Shown: piece by piece, positions 46,077-55,380 of the stretch
Numbering within the stretch: position 1 is the first letter of the stretch
How the letters are laid out: every line of letters starts with the position of its first letter
NCBI RefSeq assembly: GCF_000732635.1
Contig: NZ_JPMD01000028.1
Location: 91,060 to 155,059 of the forward strand
Length of the DNA stretch: 64,000 nt
Source: Clostridium sulfidigenes
Lineage (GTDB): Bacteria; Bacillota; Clostridia; Clostridiales; Clostridiaceae
Reading direction: 5' to 3'
Position numbers and translations under genes: made by a program
Notes under the pieces: model-generated
Told to the model about the DNA's origin: nothing
The model's input: only the letters and a program-made list of their open reading frames with translations
Databases searched by the model: none

Positions 46077-47936
46077 ATGATTAATTCAAGAGATTGTAGT
46101 TTATATTACGATGAAAATGTATCTAATTTTCTTGTTCAATATAAAAATAAAGATGAGTTTAAAAAACAAATAGATAAAATATCCTATGCTTGTGGTGATG
46201 TAATTACAGATAATCTAGCTGTAGTAGCAGTATCCCATTTAGAAATGAATAGATTGTTAAAAGAAGTTCCCCAAATTATTTTTTTCGATTTTAGAAAAAT
46301 GTTTGTATTAGGTGAAACTTCAAAATCTACTTCTCCTCCTTCTGTGGGTAACATAAATTCCATATTAATAAATCCTTATCTGAACTTAACTGGCAGAGGA
46401 GTTCTAATAGGTGTTGTAGATACAGGTATAGATTATCTTAATCAAGAATTCATTAGAGAAGATGATACCTCAAGAATAATTAGCCTATGGGATCAAACTA
46501 TCTCAAACAATAGTTCTAGCACCTATATGGGTACTACTTATTCTAATGATCAAATTAATGCAGCAATTAAAGCTTATAGAAACAACGAAGACCCTTATAC
46601 TATTGTACCATCTAAAGATACTATTGGACATGGTACACAGGTTGCAGGTATTATAGGTGCCAGAGGTAATAACTCTGACATAAGAGGTATAGCTAATGAC
46701 AGTGACTTTGTAATCGTAAAGCTCTTTGAATCTACTAATTTTAGAAAAGCCCTATTAGAAAATGGTGTAGAGTATACCCCAGTATATAATGCCAGTGAAA
46801 TCGTATCTGGAATCGAATATTTAAAAAATGTTGCTGTTGAACTTAAAAGACCTATGGTCATATATTTAGGTATAGGTTCTACAGAAAGTAGCCACGATGG
46901 AAATAGCTTGATTTCTAGATATGTGTCCTCTATAGGTACTATTAGAGGAATATGTATCGTTGCTGGCGTCGGAAATGAAGGAGCTGCTCAAACCCATGCT
47001 ACTGGTTATATTAAAAATAAAACTGACCCCTCATCCCTAGAGCTTAGAATAACAAAAGAAATGAAATTTTTCACATTTAACATATGGGTTAAAAAGCCAA
47101 ACAGAGCTTCTTTGGTCATAGTATCTCCTACTGGTGAAAGCTCTAGCCTATTAAAATCTAAAGATGTTAATGAACAGAATACTAAATTTGTATTTCTAAA
47201 CACTAGATCAAGAGTACTATATTTTAATCCTGAACATTTTACTGGCCATGAAGTTATACATGTAGAATTTTATGACATAAAACCTGGCATATGGACCTTT
47301 AGGCTAATAGGAGAATATTTAATTGATGGACGATATGATATTTGGCTACAGCCTCATAGTACTTTACCTAGTGGTACCGAATTTCTTCAACCTAACCCAT
47401 TAAATACACTAACCGAACCATCAACAGCTGTTAATACTGTTACTGTTTCTTATTATGGTGAAAATAATGCTTTAATTTCCACTTCTGGAAGAGGTTTTAA
47501 TACCAACAACCTAATCAATCCTGATATAGCTACTTTAGGCACAAATATTTTAACAACAAAAGTTACTGGTGGCACTACCACCATGTCTGGTAGTTCTGCT
47601 GCAACTGCTATAGTTGCAGGAGCCTGTGCAATATTATTAGAATGGGGAATTATTAATGGTAATGATCAAACTATGTATTCTCAAAAAATTAGAAGCTATC
47701 TAATGCATGGTGCAGCTAGGAGCAGTTATTACCGTTTTCCTAATCAGGAATTAGGATATGGATATTTAGACCTATTAGGTGTTTTTAACTTTATAAGTAG
47801 ATCCTATTCTACAAATATATCTCTTAACAGAGCGAACACTTGCGATGAATATAATAAAAGTGATGATTATATTGTATATACTACTAATAATATGTTTATA
47901 AGAATTCCAAAATGTATTGTAGGTGATTTTATATGA
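46077..47936 (+). CDS. Csp-type subtilisin-like germination protease (complete catalytic triad)
   Basis: About 619 aa, similar to the CspA/B/C proteases that process or signal to the cortex hydrolase SleC during clostridial spore germination. The triad is intact: Asp in GVVDTGID (about 115), His in IGHGTQVAG (about 185) and Ser in MSGSSAAT (about 507). The prodomain-like first 80 residues and the jelly-roll insertion between His and Ser fit the Csp layout. The ATG at 46077 follows GGGAG; a TTG at 46065 is less likely. The stop overlaps the next csp gene by 4 nt (ATGA). Confidence 0.9.
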   Translation: MINSRDCSLYYDENVSNFLVQYKNKDEFKKQIDKISYACGDVITDNLAVVAVSHLEMNRLLKEVPQIIFFDFRKMFVLGETSKSTSPPSVGNINSILINPYLNLTGRGVLIGVVDTGIDYLNQEFIREDDTSRIISLWDQTISNNSSSTYMGTTYSNDQINAAIKAYRNNEDPYTIVPSKDTIGHGTQVAGIIGARGNNSDIRGIANDSDFVIVKLFESTNFRKALLENGVEYTPVYNASEIVSGIEYLKNVAVELKRPMVIYLGIGSTESSHDGNSLISRYVSSIGTIRGICIVAGVGNEGAAQTHATGYIKNKTDPSSLELRITKEMKFFTFNIWVKKPNRASLVIVSPTGESSSLLKSKDVNEQNTKFVFLNTRSRVLYFNPEHFTGHEVIHVEFYDIKPGIWTFRLIGEYLIDGRYDIWLQPHSTLPSGTEFLQPNPLNTLTEPSTAVNTVTVSYYGENNALISTSGRGFNTNNLINPDIATLGTNILTTKVTGGTTTMSGSSAATAIVAGACAILLEWGIINGNDQTMYSQKIRSYLMHGAARSSYYRFPNQELGYGYLDLLGVFNFISRSYSTNISLNRANTCDEYNKSDDYIVYTTNNMFIRIPKCIVGDFI

Positions 47937-49651
47937 AGCGACATTTAGATGTTCCAGATAACATTTTTCATGATATAAATTACGATCATTATATTGTTCA
48001 GTATCAAGGAAATATTCAACAAGACATCACTCAAGAGCCGAGTCACTATTTAACTATAATTAATGATAGGTATGCAATCATATCTCTGCCTAACAACGTA
48101 GAAATATCTGTTGGTGACCCTGAATACCCATCCATTGTATATGTAAAACCAGTTGAAATGTATACCCTTCAACAGATTACCCCTACTGAGGCCTCTCAAG
48201 TAGGTTTCTTACAGTTGGATCTCCCCTTAACCTTAAATGGCAGTGGTGTAAATATAGCAATTCTTGATACAGGTATAGATTACTTAAGCGAAGAATTTAT
48301 GAGGGATAATGGAGAAACTAGAATAGAATGTATTTGGGATCAAACAATACCTTCTAATGGCAAAACTTTAGATTACTTTATTCCATACGGTACTGTATAT
48401 GAAAAAGATGATATTCAATCTGCTATACAAGCAGCTAGAGAAGGGAAATCCCCCTATGATATAGTACCAACCATAGATGAAATTGGTCATGGTACAAATA
48501 TGGCTGGGATAATTGGAGCCACTGGTAAAAATCCTCAGTTAAAGGGTGTAGTCCCAAATTGCGATTTTGTAATTGTAAAACTAATCGAAGATTATTCCTA
48601 TAAATCACAATTTAATGTTAAAGTTCCCCTTTATAATATAACTACTATTTTTGCAGCCCTAGAATTTTTATATAGATATTCTTTAACTTCATCTAAACCA
48701 ATGGTCATCCTTTTTCCTCTTGGTACAAATTTAGGTAACCATTATGGAACTGGAATCTTAGAGCAGTATATAGAGTCTTTAAGCCAAAATAGTGGACTTG
48801 TAGTTGTTGTTCCAACTGGGAATCAAAGAGATAAAGGATGCCATGCTTCTGGAATATTATCCGAACCTGGAGAACTTCATATAGTAGAAGTTGATGTATC
48901 TCCAGAGCAAAATAGTTTATGGATGGATATTTGGGTAGATTCACCTAACATCATGTCAGTAGAAATTATATCTCCCTCTGGTGAAAGCACTGGTGTTATT
49001 GGGGCCGTAATTAATAGTACAGAATATTATGATTATATATTCGAAAAGACTTCAGTTAAGGTTAATTACTATTTACCTGAAGATATTACTGGTGATGAAT
49101 TAATTCGAATTAGATTTTATGACATACAATCTGGCATATGGAAACTTAGATTGATTACAAATACTGTATTAAAAGGTAACTTTAATGCTTGGATTCCAGA
49201 AGAAGGCTTAACTGTTGGTGGTACTCACTTTAGCCATGCAGATCCCTTTGGAACATCTACTAATCCAAGCAATTCCCCTTATGTAATCTCTGTTGCAGCT
49301 TATAATCAAAATAATAATTATCTTCTAAACTACTCCGGTGCAGGTTTTAACGACCTTAAATTTAATTACGTTGATATAGCAGCTGGTGGTGTAAATGCTA
49401 TAGCCGTAGCTCCTAACAACGAAATTGCAACAGTTAATGGCACCTGTGTAGCTGCTTCTGTTGTTGCTGGTGCTTGTGCCATGTTATTTGAATGGGGATT
49501 TACTAGACTTAATGATCCCTACATGTATTCTCAAAGTATAAAAACCTATATTGCAAGAGGCGCTGTACAACGTCTTGGTGATATATATCCTAATCCTCAA
49601 TGGGGCTATGGATTATTAAATATACTTCAAATGTTTCAAAATATGATTTAA
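47933..49651 (+). CDS. Csp-type subtilisin-like protein with Ser-to-Cys catalytic change
   Basis: A 572-aa partner of the preceding protease. Asp112 (AILDTGID) and His186 (IGHGTNMAG) are present, but the nucleophile motif reads NGTCVAAS, so Cys505 replaces the catalytic Ser (codon TGT). In C. difficile two of the three Csp domains are inactive and act as regulators or germinant sensors; this copy may likewise be a pseudoprotease, or a cysteine variant with weak activity. Translationally coupled to the intact copy. A bidirectional terminator follows at 49662. Confidence 0.9.
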   Translation: MKRHLDVPDNIFHDINYDHYIVQYQGNIQQDITQEPSHYLTIINDRYAIISLPNNVEISVGDPEYPSIVYVKPVEMYTLQQITPTEASQVGFLQLDLPLTLNGSGVNIAILDTGIDYLSEEFMRDNGETRIECIWDQTIPSNGKTLDYFIPYGTVYEKDDIQSAIQAAREGKSPYDIVPTIDEIGHGTNMAGIIGATGKNPQLKGVVPNCDFVIVKLIEDYSYKSQFNVKVPLYNITTIFAALEFLYRYSLTSSKPMVILFPLGTNLGNHYGTGILEQYIESLSQNSGLVVVVPTGNQRDKGCHASGILSEPGELHIVEVDVSPEQNSLWMDIWVDSPNIMSVEIISPSGESTGVIGAVINSTEYYDYIFEKTSVKVNYYLPEDITGDELIRIRFYDIQSGIWKLRLITNTVLKGNFNAWIPEEGLTVGGTHFSHADPFGTSTNPSNSPYVISVAAYNQNNNYLLNYSGAGFNDLKFNYVDIAAGGVNAIAVAPNNEIATVNGTCVAASVVAGACAMLFEWGFTRLNDPYMYSQSIKTYIARGAVQRLGDIYPNPQWGYGLLNILQMFQNMI

Positions 49652-49661
49652 CTATACTGGT

Positions 49662-49699
49662 AAAACCCTAATCATAAAACATACTATGATTAGGGTTTT
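49662..49699. terminator. Bidirectional terminator between csp and phosphatase genes
   Basis: AAAACCCTAATCATA (49662-49676) pairs with TATGATTAGGGTTTT (49685-49699). It lies between convergent genes. Confidence 0.8.
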
Positions 49700-49726
49700 G
49701 TAACTTTTCTTCTTTAAAACTCTTTT

Positions 49727-50897
49727 TTAACACATACTCACTTTAACATTTTTACCCATATCACTAAGTATCTTTTCTAATTCTCTTATTATTCCTAATT
49801 TTATAGTATAGCTAATATGACTGTTGGAATCATCATGAACAGGATTTATTGCATTCCCTATAAAAAAATTTATATCAGTTGATTCTTCAAATAAAATTTT
49901 GGCTATCATAGAAGCTCCGTCTATTTTATTCCTTAAATCTAAGGATATATTTGATGTAATACTATATTGTTTGGCAATTTTTAAAACTTTTTCCAAAGTT
50001 ATAACTCCTTCTGTAACTAAATCTACTCCTTCAATACACGCAGTTGACGGTATTTCCTCATTGCATGTATTATTGTTTATTACAATAGGTTTATTTAAAT
50101 ATCTACTTGCTATCTTAGCCGTAGTTCCTCCACAAATTATCTTCTTACCTTTTCTTGAAAAAAAAAAGTTTTAATACCTTATTATCATCTTCTTTATGCT
50201 CTGGTGGACCTATCATAAGATTTACTACTTTTCTCTCACAAATTTTAAACACAGCAACGGTTATATCATCATCTGGGGAATTTAAATATAAATCCATAGA
50301 TGCATTTGCTATGGTTGCTGCCATCCTTTGTGGTGACATTTCTGGAGTGTACCATCTCTGAACGTATTCTATAACACTTTCTCTTCTCCACCCATTTTTT
50401 GTAGTTCTTCCGAGACCAGCACTTGTAACTCCATCAGTTAAAAGTATTATCATATCTCCTATATAAAGCTTAATATTGCTTTCATATATTTCTTTTTCAT
50501 ATATAACTTTGCACATTGAATCATATACAACGTTTTTCCCTTCTCTAATTAAAATTACCGACGGATTATCAAATTGTGCTAAATATGCATCACCTCGTTG
50601 ATAAATTTGAAGTATAGTAAAAGTTGAATATGCCATATTTCTAACCTTGCAAACTGGTAAGCTTTTAGCTATTGTATATACGCTTTCCTCTATAGACATA
50701 TTACTAGCCATCATGGTGCCTAATATCTTTGATGTTAAAGTTGCTAGTATATTAGCCTTAATACCACTTCCCAACCCATCTGACAATACAAATGTGGTCT
50801 TATCTTTACCTTTTATTGTAGTATAAAAATCTCCAGAGATAGATTCACCATGTTTGTTAAAGCTTGCAAATCCGCTTTCCAAAAACAAATTAGTCAT
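49727..50897 (-). CDS. SpoIIE/PP2C-type phosphatase linked to sensory hydrogenase, with apparent frameshift
   Basis: A PP2C-type serine phosphatase: SGDFYTTIKG and FVLSDGLGSGIKA near residues 20-45, ILLTDGVTSAG near 150 and DDDITVAVFKI near 215. The frame stops at 50145 after KVLKLFFFKKR. The run of ten A/T at 50158-50167 explains it: with one base less, the chain continues as SRKGKKIICGGTTAKIASRY to a stop at 49727, about 389 aa, the usual length for this family. It overlaps the end of the hydrogenase gene by 8 nt. Likely acts on a phosphoprotein in response to the hydrogenase (inference). Confidence 0.85.
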
Positions 50898-52584
50898 AAT
50901 CCTCTTCCTCCATAAGTATTGCTTCTTTAAGGTCTGTAAGTGCTACTTGAGTTTCAGCGGCTGTTTCTCCAAGTAATGATGCAATCTCATGTACAATACA
51001 CATATGCTTTTCAACAATTTTATCAGTTATCTCTGCTCTAAGTGTCTTTTCTTTAATCAATTTCTCTCTTTTTAGTTTTAGTTTAGTTATATCCTTCATT
51101 ATACAAATAACAATTCCGCTATTTTTATCATATATAAAATTCTGTTTAACAAACTTACCGTATTCAGGTAAGTAAACATTTTCATTTGCTACATTCTCTT
51201 CTTTGCTAATTACCTTTATAAAATCAAATTCATCTAAAATTCTAGATACTGAAAAACCAATAATATCTCTGGAATTTTGAATTTCAAATATATCACAAGC
51301 TGATTTATTAATCTGTTGAACTTTTAAATTAGTATCTACAGTAAGAATAGCATTAGGTGTAACACTTATAATCTTATCAGAAAAAGATTCTGCTTTTTCC
51401 TTCATATAGGGTAAACACATACTTATTTCTGCTTTTCCTAAAATTACTGCTATTGCTTTTTCTCTACAAGTTGAATACCCACAAGTTCCACAGTTCAATT
51501 CATCCTCAATACTGTTTTTCCCCATTTTTCTTAATATACTGCTAATCTCCCTATCACTAGGAGATTGAACAACTACTTGTTCATCTGTAATTCTTCTACT
51601 TGTATCAATACTATATTTCAAATCAAAATCAGTAGGATTACATTCATTCAATGCTATACTTTCTACCTTATTCATTGAAGATATGCGTAAGGCTTTGTTA
51701 TGAGATGATGCTGGTCCATTTATACAACTACCACTACACGCACTCATTTCAATAAAACAATTATCTAGATTATTATTAATTATTTCTTTTAGGGTTTCTA
51801 TGCAACTATCTAGACCATCAATAGCAATATATCTATACTCAGAACTTTTATTCATTGTATTCAAAATTCCTCCAGTTATGGGGAATAATCTTGAAACATA
51901 AGTGTTTTTATCTATGTTTATATTATCTTCAAATTTTAATCCTTCTTCATTTATCCAAATATCTAATTCTTCAAAAGTAATGGTTATATCATTGTATTCT
52001 TCTCCACTTCCACATTCTTCTTTTTTAGATATGCATGGACCAATAAACACAACAATAGCATCCTTTATATTACTTTTCAATAACTTACTATGAGCTTGCA
52101 CTGGTGAAATTACAGGTGCTAAATACTTTATCGCTTCTGGATAATGCTTCTGAACTAATTTAACAACCGTAGGACAACATGAAGATATAATTATATTTTT
52201 CCAATGATTTTTAATCAAATTTTCATATTCACTTTTGACTATGTATGCTCCTTCCGCCGTTTCAAAAGCATTACTAAATCCAAGCTTTCTTAGCACATTA
52301 GCAAATTGTGAAAACTGAGTAACGTTGTAATTTGAAATATAAGAAGGCGCTATACTAGCAATGACCTGTTTCCCCTCCCTGATCAAATTCTTTATAGTTA
52401 ATACATCATTACGAACTTCTTTGGCATTCTGAGGGCAAACAACCATACAATTACCACATAAAATACAATCTCTTTCAATAATCTGAGCTTGATGATTTTT
52501 TACCTCTATAGCTTTAACAGGACAATTTCTAATGCATTTATAACAGTTCTTACAATTAGCTTTTTTAAATTTCAGTATACCCAT
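50890..52584 (-). CDS. Sensory-type [FeFe]-hydrogenase with PAS domain
   Basis: About 564 aa. In order: two [4Fe-4S] motifs (CKNCYKCIRNC, CILCGNCMVVC); an H-cluster domain with altered signatures SSCCPTVV, GPCISKK and ACSGSCINGP (cysteines kept, catalytic-loop residues changed); a small 4-Cys Fe-S domain (CGTCGYSTC); and a PAS domain from about 390. This layout is that of group C (HydS) hydrogenases, thought to sense H2 or redox state. The ATG at 52582-52584 has GGGG upstream. It is coupled to a PP2C-type phosphatase. Confidence 0.9.
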   Translation of the reverse strand: MGILKFKKANCKNCYKCIRNCPVKAIEVKNHQAQIIERDCILCGNCMVVCPQNAKEVRNDVLTIKNLIREGKQVIASIAPSYISNYNVTQFSQFANVLRKLGFSNAFETAEGAYIVKSEYENLIKNHWKNIIISSCCPTVVKLVQKHYPEAIKYLAPVISPVQAHSKLLKSNIKDAIVVFIGPCISKKEECGSGEEYNDITITFEELDIWINEEGLKFEDNINIDKNTYVSRLFPITGGILNTMNKSSEYRYIAIDGLDSCIETLKEIINNNLDNCFIEMSACSGSCINGPASSHNKALRISSMNKVESIALNECNPTDFDLKYSIDTSRRITDEQVVVQSPSDREISSILRKMGKNSIEDELNCGTCGYSTCREKAIAVILGKAEISMCLPYMKEKAESFSDKIISVTPNAILTVDTNLKVQQINKSACDIFEIQNSRDIIGFSVSRILDEFDFIKVISKEENVANENVYLPEYGKFVKQNFIYDKNSGIVICIMKDITKLKLKREKLIKEKTLRAEITDKIVEKHMCIVHEIASLLGETAAETQVALTDLKEAILMEEEDYD

Positions 52585-52827
52585 GGAAAATCTATCCCCT
52601 ATCATAAAATAAATAATGTAAACTATTTAACAATATCAATTTGATAAAGTTTTAACAACTCAATTGTATAGCCGAATAGTATAATTGTCAATTCTAACTA
52701 AGACTCAAATTCCAAGTGCTAAAATATATTCTATAATTTTATTTTCTTAGTGTATATATGTATAAAGTATATTGTTTTCCATAAAAAAAGATATGCTTAA
52801 CATATCTTTTTGATTAAATTAACACTA

Positions 52828-53037
52828 TTATATCCACATATTATTTGTAAGTTTTTCAATTTCTTTCTTAAGTTTTTCCGTCTCTTTATTATTAATAATA
52901 TATTTATCATTAACTAAATCCATACAATCTCCCTCTTTAACGCCCTTTGGTAAATACATAATTGGTATATTTACCATTTCCATATCTTCCTTTTCACATA
53001 CAGCGTACTCTTCTTCAAACCTATCTATAATTATCAT
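52828..53037 (-). CDS. DUF3006 family small protein
   Basis: A 69-aa protein of the DUF3006 type (IIDRFEEEYAVCE...KEGDCMDLVND at residues 3-43), predicted small beta-barrel with a C-terminal helix. Function unknown; relatives often sit beside metallo-beta-lactamase-fold proteins, which is not the case here. ATG after AAGGAGG. Confidence 0.75.
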   Translation of the reverse strand: MIIIDRFEEEYAVCEKEDMEMVNIPIMYLPKGVKEGDCMDLVNDKYIINNKETEKLKKEIEKLTNNMWI

Positions 53038-53218
53038 AACCTTCCTCCTTTTATACTATTATTAATAATAAACATAATTTTTATAATTAAATGGTAAATA
53101 TTTACAATACAAATATTGCATTTTTATTTATACATATTATACCTAGTATTTTTTCTTATTAGTAGTAATAATTACACCTTAACTTTCATAATTTATAAGG
53201 AATAGAGGGGTTGATATT

Positions 53219-53683
53219 TTGAAAAAGAAATTTTTAATTTTATTTATTATTATAATAACAATAACCACTGGCTGTACAAAGGTAAATTCATCACTAAATA
53301 AAGAAAAAACATATCTTGATTATTATACTCAAGAACTAGTAACCAATCTTAATAAATCAGAGCCAACACGTATTTCTGTATTTTATAAAGAATTTTTTAA
53401 AGAATTTGATTTTCCTTCTACAGAATCTAAAGATATTGTTAGTTTTTTAAATTCCTTAGATGAAAGCTATTTCATAAAAAAACCTAATGATTTACCTGAA
53501 TCTTATAAATATAAAGTATATATTGAATTCCCAAATAAAAAATATGGCATAACTATATTTAACGAAAAATATATATCTATCTATGATTGGGATGGTAAAT
53601 ATGAAGTTGATTACTTAAATATTACTGAAGTGCCAATTTCCTATAACTTATATGGCATTTGTAAGTACTTTACAGAAGAATAG
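53219..53683 (+). CDS. Predicted lipoprotein of unknown function
   Basis: A 154-aa protein with a lipoprotein signal peptide (KKKFLILFIIIITITTGC, lipobox TTGC with Cys19). The mature part, about 135 aa, is exposed outside the membrane. It may belong to DUF4883, a clostridial lipoprotein family, but I am not sure. TTG start after AGAGGGG. Confidence 0.7.
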   Translation: MKKKFLILFIIIITITTGCTKVNSSLNKEKTYLDYYTQELVTNLNKSEPTRISVFYKEFFKEFDFPSTESKDIVSFLNSLDESYFIKKPNDLPESYKYKVYIEFPNKKYGITIFNEKYISIYDWDGKYEVDYLNITEVPISYNLYGICKYFTEE

Positions 53684-53705
53684 TTAGCAATAAATGAAAA
53701 TATAA

Positions 53706-53732
53706 AAGGCAGAAGAATATTTCTTCTACCTT
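53706..53732. terminator. Bidirectional hairpin between the lipoprotein and aminopeptidase genes
   Basis: AAGG-C-AGAAGAA pairs with TTCTTCT-A-CCTT around one mismatch. It lies between convergent genes. Confidence 0.6.
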
Positions 53733-53738
53733 ATATAT

Positions 53739-53764
53739 TTTATCCGATGACTACCAGCTCTAAT
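53739..53764 (-). repeat. Solo copy of the 26-nt tail of the element at 7318-7463
   Basis: Read on the minus strand, this segment contains AGAGCTGGTAGTCATCGGAT and is identical over 26 nt to 7438-7463, with unrelated flanks. It lies 4 nt after the M18 aminopeptidase stop codon (minus strand), inside the 3' untranslated region, before the hairpin at 53706. Confidence 0.7.
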
Positions 53765-53768
53765 TAAA

Positions 53769-55175
53769 TTAGATATCTAATAAAAATGCCTCATAAGCTC
53801 TGCAAGTTTCATATATGTCTGCTTTACTTGCAATTTCCCATGGCGCGTGCATATTGTGTAGAGCTACACCTGAATCTATAACTTCCATTCCATATTCAGC
53901 AAGAATGTATGCTATAGTACCACCGCCACCTTGGTCAACTTTTCCAAGTTCTGATGTTTGCCAATAAACATTATGCTTATCCATTACTCTTCTTAATTGA
54001 GCAATAAATTCTGGATTTGCATCATTACATCCACCTTTTCCTCTTGCTCCAGTATATTTATTGAATACCACACCCTTACCGAAGAATGCGTTATTTTGCT
54101 TTTCACTTACTGATGGATAATTTGGATCAAACGCTGCACTTACGTCTGAAGAAAGCATTTTAGAATTTGCAAGTGCTCTTCTAACTTTAAGTTCACTATA
54201 ATCTTCAACAAGGTTTACAAGTTCTGCTACAGTGTTTTCAAAGAATCTTGACTGCATTCCTGTAGCACCTTGACTTCCAACCTCTTCTTTATCTACTAGT
54301 AATGTGATACAAGTTTTATCTGTATTCTTAATTTTCATCATTGCTTCAAAAGAAGTATATGCACATATTCTATCGTCATGACCATAGGCCATAACCATTG
54401 AGCTATCTAAACCATAACTTCTAGCTCTTCCTGCTGGAACAACCTCTAGCTCTGCTGATACAAAGTCTTCCTCTATAATTCCGTATTTTTCATTAAGAAG
54501 TCTTAATATGTTAAGTTTAACTCTATTTTTAGCTTCTTTATCTTCTACTGGTATAGATCCAACACATACATTTAGACTTTCGCCTTCGATTCCTTTAGCT
54601 AATGTCTTAGCCATTTGATCTGCAGATAAGTGAACTAATAAATCTGATATTCCTACTACTGGCTCCCTATCATCTTCACCTATAACTATGTTTACTACAC
54701 TTCCATCTTTTTTAATCACAACACCATGAATTGCTAGAGGTATAGTAACCCACTGATATTTTTTAATTCCTCCATAGTAATGAGTTTTAAGCATTGCAAA
54801 ATCTGAATCTTCATATAATGGATTTTGCTTTAGATCAAGTCTTGGTGAGTCAACATGTGCTCCTAATATTTTAAAACCTTTTTCTATAGGTTCTGTTCCT
54901 ATTAAGAATAATGCAAGAGTTTTTCCCATGCAATTTGCATAAACTTTATCTCCAGCTTTAAGCTTTCTTCCTTCAGCTATGCACTGATTTATATCTAAAT
55001 ATCCATCTTTTTCTGCCATTTCTATGAATTCAGTAACACATTCTCTTTCAGTTTTACACTTTGACATAAAATCTATATATCTATCTGATAATTCGAATGC
55101 CTTATCAAGGTCTTCCTTTCCGTATTTATCCCAGACCAATTCATATTTCTTTTCTAATTTTTTTAAATCTTCCAC
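53769..55175 (-). CDS. M18-family aminopeptidase
   Basis: A 468-aa zinc aminopeptidase of the aspartyl/aminopeptidase I family. Zinc ligands lie in GAHVDSPRLDLK near residue 100, DKEEVGSQGATG near 300 and the C-terminal VALHNMHAPWEIASK. It degrades peptides in the cytoplasm. The GTG at 55173-55175 follows GGGAGGG, so I reject the upstream ATG, which would place the ribosome site inside the gene. Confidence 0.92.
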   Translation of the reverse strand: MEDLKKLEKKYELVWDKYGKEDLDKAFELSDRYIDFMSKCKTERECVTEFIEMAEKDGYLDINQCIAEGRKLKAGDKVYANCMGKTLALFLIGTEPIEKGFKILGAHVDSPRLDLKQNPLYEDSDFAMLKTHYYGGIKKYQWVTIPLAIHGVVIKKDGSVVNIVIGEDDREPVVGISDLLVHLSADQMAKTLAKGIEGESLNVCVGSIPVEDKEAKNRVKLNILRLLNEKYGIIEEDFVSAELEVVPAGRARSYGLDSSMVMAYGHDDRICAYTSFEAMMKIKNTDKTCITLLVDKEEVGSQGATGMQSRFFENTVAELVNLVEDYSELKVRRALANSKMLSSDVSAAFDPNYPSVSEKQNNAFFGKGVVFNKYTGARGKGGCNDANPEFIAQLRRVMDKHNVYWQTSELGKVDQGGGGTIAYILAEYGMEVIDSGVALHNMHAPWEIASKADIYETCRAYEAFLLDI

Positions 55176-55380
55176 TAAAATCCCTCCCAATAAAATCATA
55201 GTCATATAATTATACTTTTATATTAACTCAACTCAAATTGATTTACAATTCAAATTTGTGAAAATTTCAAATGTATACTATATTTAAATTTATTACAGTA
55301 AACTTTATAAGTAAGTGCCTAATACAACTTAAAATTTTTATAAAATTATTCTTTAAATTATATTTTTTGCACTAAAACTC

